A stretch of DNA of 7,686 nt, from positions 1 through 7,686 of the forward strand of contig DNIF01000261.1 of NCBI GenBank assembly GCA_003485715.1, read 5' to 3'. Shown here one piece after another: positions 5,850 to 7,686 of this stretch. Within the stretch, counting starts at the first letter, position 1, and each line of letters begins with the position of its first letter. A program made the position numbers and the translations under genes. The stretch comes from Gammaproteobacteria bacterium (GTDB taxonomy: Bacteria; Pseudomonadota; Gammaproteobacteria; UBA7966). Below the pieces are notes generated by a model. The model did no database searches, was not told where the DNA came from, and saw nothing but the letters and a program-made list of their open reading frames with translations.

Positions 5850-6905
5850 TCAGGCGGTCGTGCCGCCCCCGCCTCCACCTGGCCGCCAGCGGCGCAACCA
5901 TCGCCACTGCCACAGGCACAGGACCGGCACGCCGATGAGGAGGTCACGTGCACGCTTGATAACGGCCAGCGCGAGCCCGACTTCAGCCGGCAGCCCGACC
6001 AGACGGGCACCGACGACGTAGCCCGCCTCCTGCGCCCCCAGCGCTGCCGGGATCGCGAAGCCCGCGTTGCGGAAGATCTGCGCCACCCCTTCCATGGCCA
6101 GGATCGCCGCCCAGCCGGGAAAGTCCGTGATCCAGAAGACGGCCACGCCGATCTCGAGCGCCCCGGCGAACCAGGCCAGGAGACGCCAGCCGCTGGCCCG
6201 CAGCACCACGCGCCGATCCCGGTAGAGCGTGCTGAGGAGACGTTCGCACTCCGCCCAACCCTGGTGCAGCGCCGCGGCCTCACCGCCGAACAGCCGTGCG
6301 GAGAGGCCCAGGAGCAGTCCGGCACCGCGCCGCTGCAGCAGGTAGAACACCCCGAGGATGAAGCAGGCGGCCACGACGGCAACAGCGAGCAGCCACCAAT
6401 CCGCCTCGCGACCCAGCCCCGCCAGCAGGGCCAGAGCGATGAGCACGAAGGCCACGAGGGCCAGCAGCGCGAAGGTCATGTCCACCAGGATGCTGGCCGT
6501 CACCGCGGCCCGCGGCGCGCCACGGGCGATGACCATGAGCCCCCGGGCGACCTCACCGCCCACGTGGGCCACGGGCAGCAGGATGTTGACGTAGTCCCCG
6601 ACCAGACGCGGCCAGAACAGGCTTCGCCAGGTGGCCGGGACCGCGAGTGCCCGCAGGACGACGGCCCAACCTTCGGCCGAGGTGGCGACCGGCAGGATGC
6701 GCAGCAGCACCATGCAGAGGGTGCCGGCCCAGCCGAAAGTGACGAGCAGATCCAGAAGCGCCCGGCGATCTGCCCGATAGAGCAGAAAGGCAAGGATGAC
6801 GAGCCCGACGAGACTGGCCAGCCAGGCCGCACCGGCACGTCCGGCGGCCGGCCGCGGGTGGGGCGGCGCGGGGCGGTCCCCTTCAGCGGAAATGGGAGGG
6901 ATCAC
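5850..6905 (-). CDS. HpnL-like integral membrane protein (LPG-synthase TM-region / flippase-like family)
   Basis: This is a 351-residue inner-membrane protein with about seven or eight hydrophobic segments. Residue 1 is the GTG at 6905. Family marks are GGEVARG (116-122), SILVDMTF (138-145), GAQEAGYVVGARLVGL (290-305) and KRARDLLIG (317-325). The last two closely resemble the C-terminal signature I know from HpnL, the hopanoid-associated member of the UPF0104/lysylphosphatidylglycerol-synthase transmembrane family. Such proteins are thought to move or modify lipid-linked molecules. Biochemical function is usually unproved. An open frame extends upstream to 7040 but would overlap the glycosyltransferase by 139 bp with composition unlike the family. 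The GTG overlapping the upstream stop as GTGA is preferred and implies coupled translation. No hopanoid genes are visible, so a role with the neighbouring glycosyltransferase is an inference from position. Confidence 0.85.
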   Translation of the reverse strand: MIPPISAEGDRPAPPHPRPAAGRAGAAWLASLVGLVILAFLLYRADRRALLDLLVTFGWAGTLCMVLLRILPVATSAEGWAVVLRALAVPATWRSLFWPRLVGDYVNILLPVAHVGGEVARGLMVIARGAPRAAVTASILVDMTFALLALVAFVLIALALLAGLGREADWWLLAVAVVAACFILGVFYLLQRRGAGLLLGLSARLFGGEAAALHQGWAECERLLSTLYRDRRVVLRASGWRLLAWFAGALEIGVAVFWITDFPGWAAILAMEGVAQIFRNAGFAIPAALGAQEAGYVVGARLVGLPAEVGLALAVIKRARDLLIGVPVLCLWQWRWLRRWRPGGGGGGTTA

Positions 6906-7686
6906 GACAACGGCGTCTGCGCCTGCGCCACGGGCGCCGCGTTCGCTCTGACCGCGACCGGAACGTTCGACACGCGCGCGGCCTCGGCCCGCCACACGGG
7001 CAGCAGATCCTCCCGCAGCACCGTCAGCCAGTCGGGCCACTCCGCGCGGCTATCCGTCGCGGCGGCGACGCTCATCTGCGCCCGCAGCCCGGCGTCCGCC
7101 ACCAAAGGCCGCAGCACCGCCAGCCAGTCGCGGATCCCCTCGCCCGCTACGGCCACCCCACCGGTACCGTTCGCGCCCAGCGCCTGGCGCACCGCCCCGG
7201 CGGCTGCCACCAGCACCGGCAGTCCGCTGGCACGCGCCTCGATGGCGACGTTGCCGATGGTTTCGGTCAGTGACGGGAAGACGAACAGATCGCTGCTCGC
7301 CATCACCCGCGCGAGCGTGTCCTGATCGAGCGCACCGGCAGCGACCAGGCCTTCGCCGAGTTGGCTCTGAAGCTGCGGCAGATCTGCTCCCTCCCCGGCC
7401 ACCAGCAGCCGCACCGGCCGCCCCTCGGCACGGAGCGCCGCCGCCAGTTCGCCGGTGAAAACCGCCCGTTTGGTGGCATCGACGCGCCCGGCGAAGAGCA
7501 GCACGACCGTCTCCGGCGTGATGCCGAAGCGTGCCGCCAGCCAGGCACGATCGCGACGGCCGGGATCGAAGCGGCGACGATCGACGCCGCGGCGCAGCAG
7601 GCTTGCCCGCGCCGGCCCCACCAATGTGGACGCGAAGGCGAGGTCCTCCGGGTTTGCCGCGAATACATGCGCCGCCGGTCGCAGCA
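6902..7686 (-). CDS. GT4-family glycosyltransferase (partial, N-terminus outside window)
   Basis: The last 260 residues of a GT-B fold retaining glycosyltransferase (glycosyltransferase group 1) are visible. Counted from the first complete codon at the window edge, RGVDRRRFDP (32-41) is the usual turn into the C-terminal Rossmann domain. FAGRVDATKRA (64-74) begins the donor-binding domain. LLVAGEGADLP (93-103) is the second strand. FPSLTETIGNVAIEARASGL (136-155) holds the E-x7-E motif, Glu141 and Glu149, expected to bind the nucleotide-sugar donor. The wording resembles mannosyltransferase-type GT4 enzymes, but the sugar cannot be assigned. The frame is open to the right edge, so internal TTG or GTG codons near 7624 are not starts. 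The gene ends in TGA, overlapping the start of the HpnL-like gene by four bases, so the two are probably co-translated. Confidence 0.9.
   Translation of the reverse strand, partial: LRPAAHVFAANPEDLAFASTLVGPARASLLRRGVDRRRFDPGRRDRAWLAARFGITPETVVLLFAGRVDATKRAVFTGELAAALRAEGRPVRLLVAGEGADLPQLQSQLGEGLVAAGALDQDTLARVMASSDLFVFPSLTETIGNVAIEARASGLPVLVAAAGAVRQALGANGTGGVAVAGEGIRDWLAVLRPLVADAGLRAQMSVAAATDSRAEWPDWLTVLREDLLPVWRAEAARVSNVPVAVRANAAPVAQAQTPLS

Noticed and set aside
6906..7040. Longer N-terminus for the HpnL-like protein
   Set aside because: It would overlap the glycosyltransferase coding region by 139 bp with a Gly/Arg/Ala-rich translation that does not look like the family. The GTGA overlap start is more economical.
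4722..7325. Very long open frame on the plus strand (867 codons)
   Set aside because: It runs antisense to the regulator, the HpnL-like gene and the glycosyltransferase, all with clear motifs. Its translation is Gln/Arg/Gly/His-rich with no recognisable domain, as expected for a shadow frame in GC-rich DNA.

Overview
The window is GC-rich throughout, and every gene I can support lies on the minus strand, so transcription runs from the right end to the left end. The gene families (sigma-54 enhancer-binding regulator, hybrid histidine kinase, HpnL-type membrane protein, PEP-CTERM-type polysaccharide sugar transferase) suggest a high-GC proteobacterium. A gamma- or betaproteobacterium is my best guess, but the sequence does not settle the taxon.

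Layout in transcription order. First comes the C-terminal part of a GT4-type glycosyltransferase (7686-6902, its start lies outside the window). Its stop codon overlaps, as GTGA, the start of an HpnL-like multi-pass membrane protein (6905-5850). After a 108-bp gap follow three closely spaced signalling genes. They are a GlrR/QseF-like sigma-54-dependent response regulator (5741-4179), a stand-alone Hpt phosphotransfer protein (4130-3699) and a membrane-bound hybrid histidine kinase (3685-1154). Two abutting stem-loops follow the kinase stop. A 302-bp non-coding stretch with a perfect 17-bp dyad comes next. Last is a PEP-CTERM/exopolysaccharide-type polyprenyl glycosylphosphotransferase (851-1) that has a strong ribosome binding site and is cut by the left end of the window.

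How the parts fit. The three signalling genes contain every component of a His-Asp-His-Asp phosphorelay: kinase His347, receiver Asp765, Hpt His84 (His81 if counted from the preferred start) and regulator Asp120. The output is a sigma-54 activator with an intact GAFTGA motif. The flanking genes make or move lipid-linked saccharides: the sugar transferase loads the first sugar onto a polyprenyl phosphate, the GT4 enzyme extends glycans, and the HpnL-like protein is of the flippase-like LPG-synthase transmembrane type. The simplest inference is an exopolysaccharide or envelope-glycan locus with its own sensory relay. The actual target promoters cannot be proved from this window, and I found no convincing sigma-54 promoter in it. 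No RNA genes, insertion sequences, CRISPR arrays or phage genes were seen.
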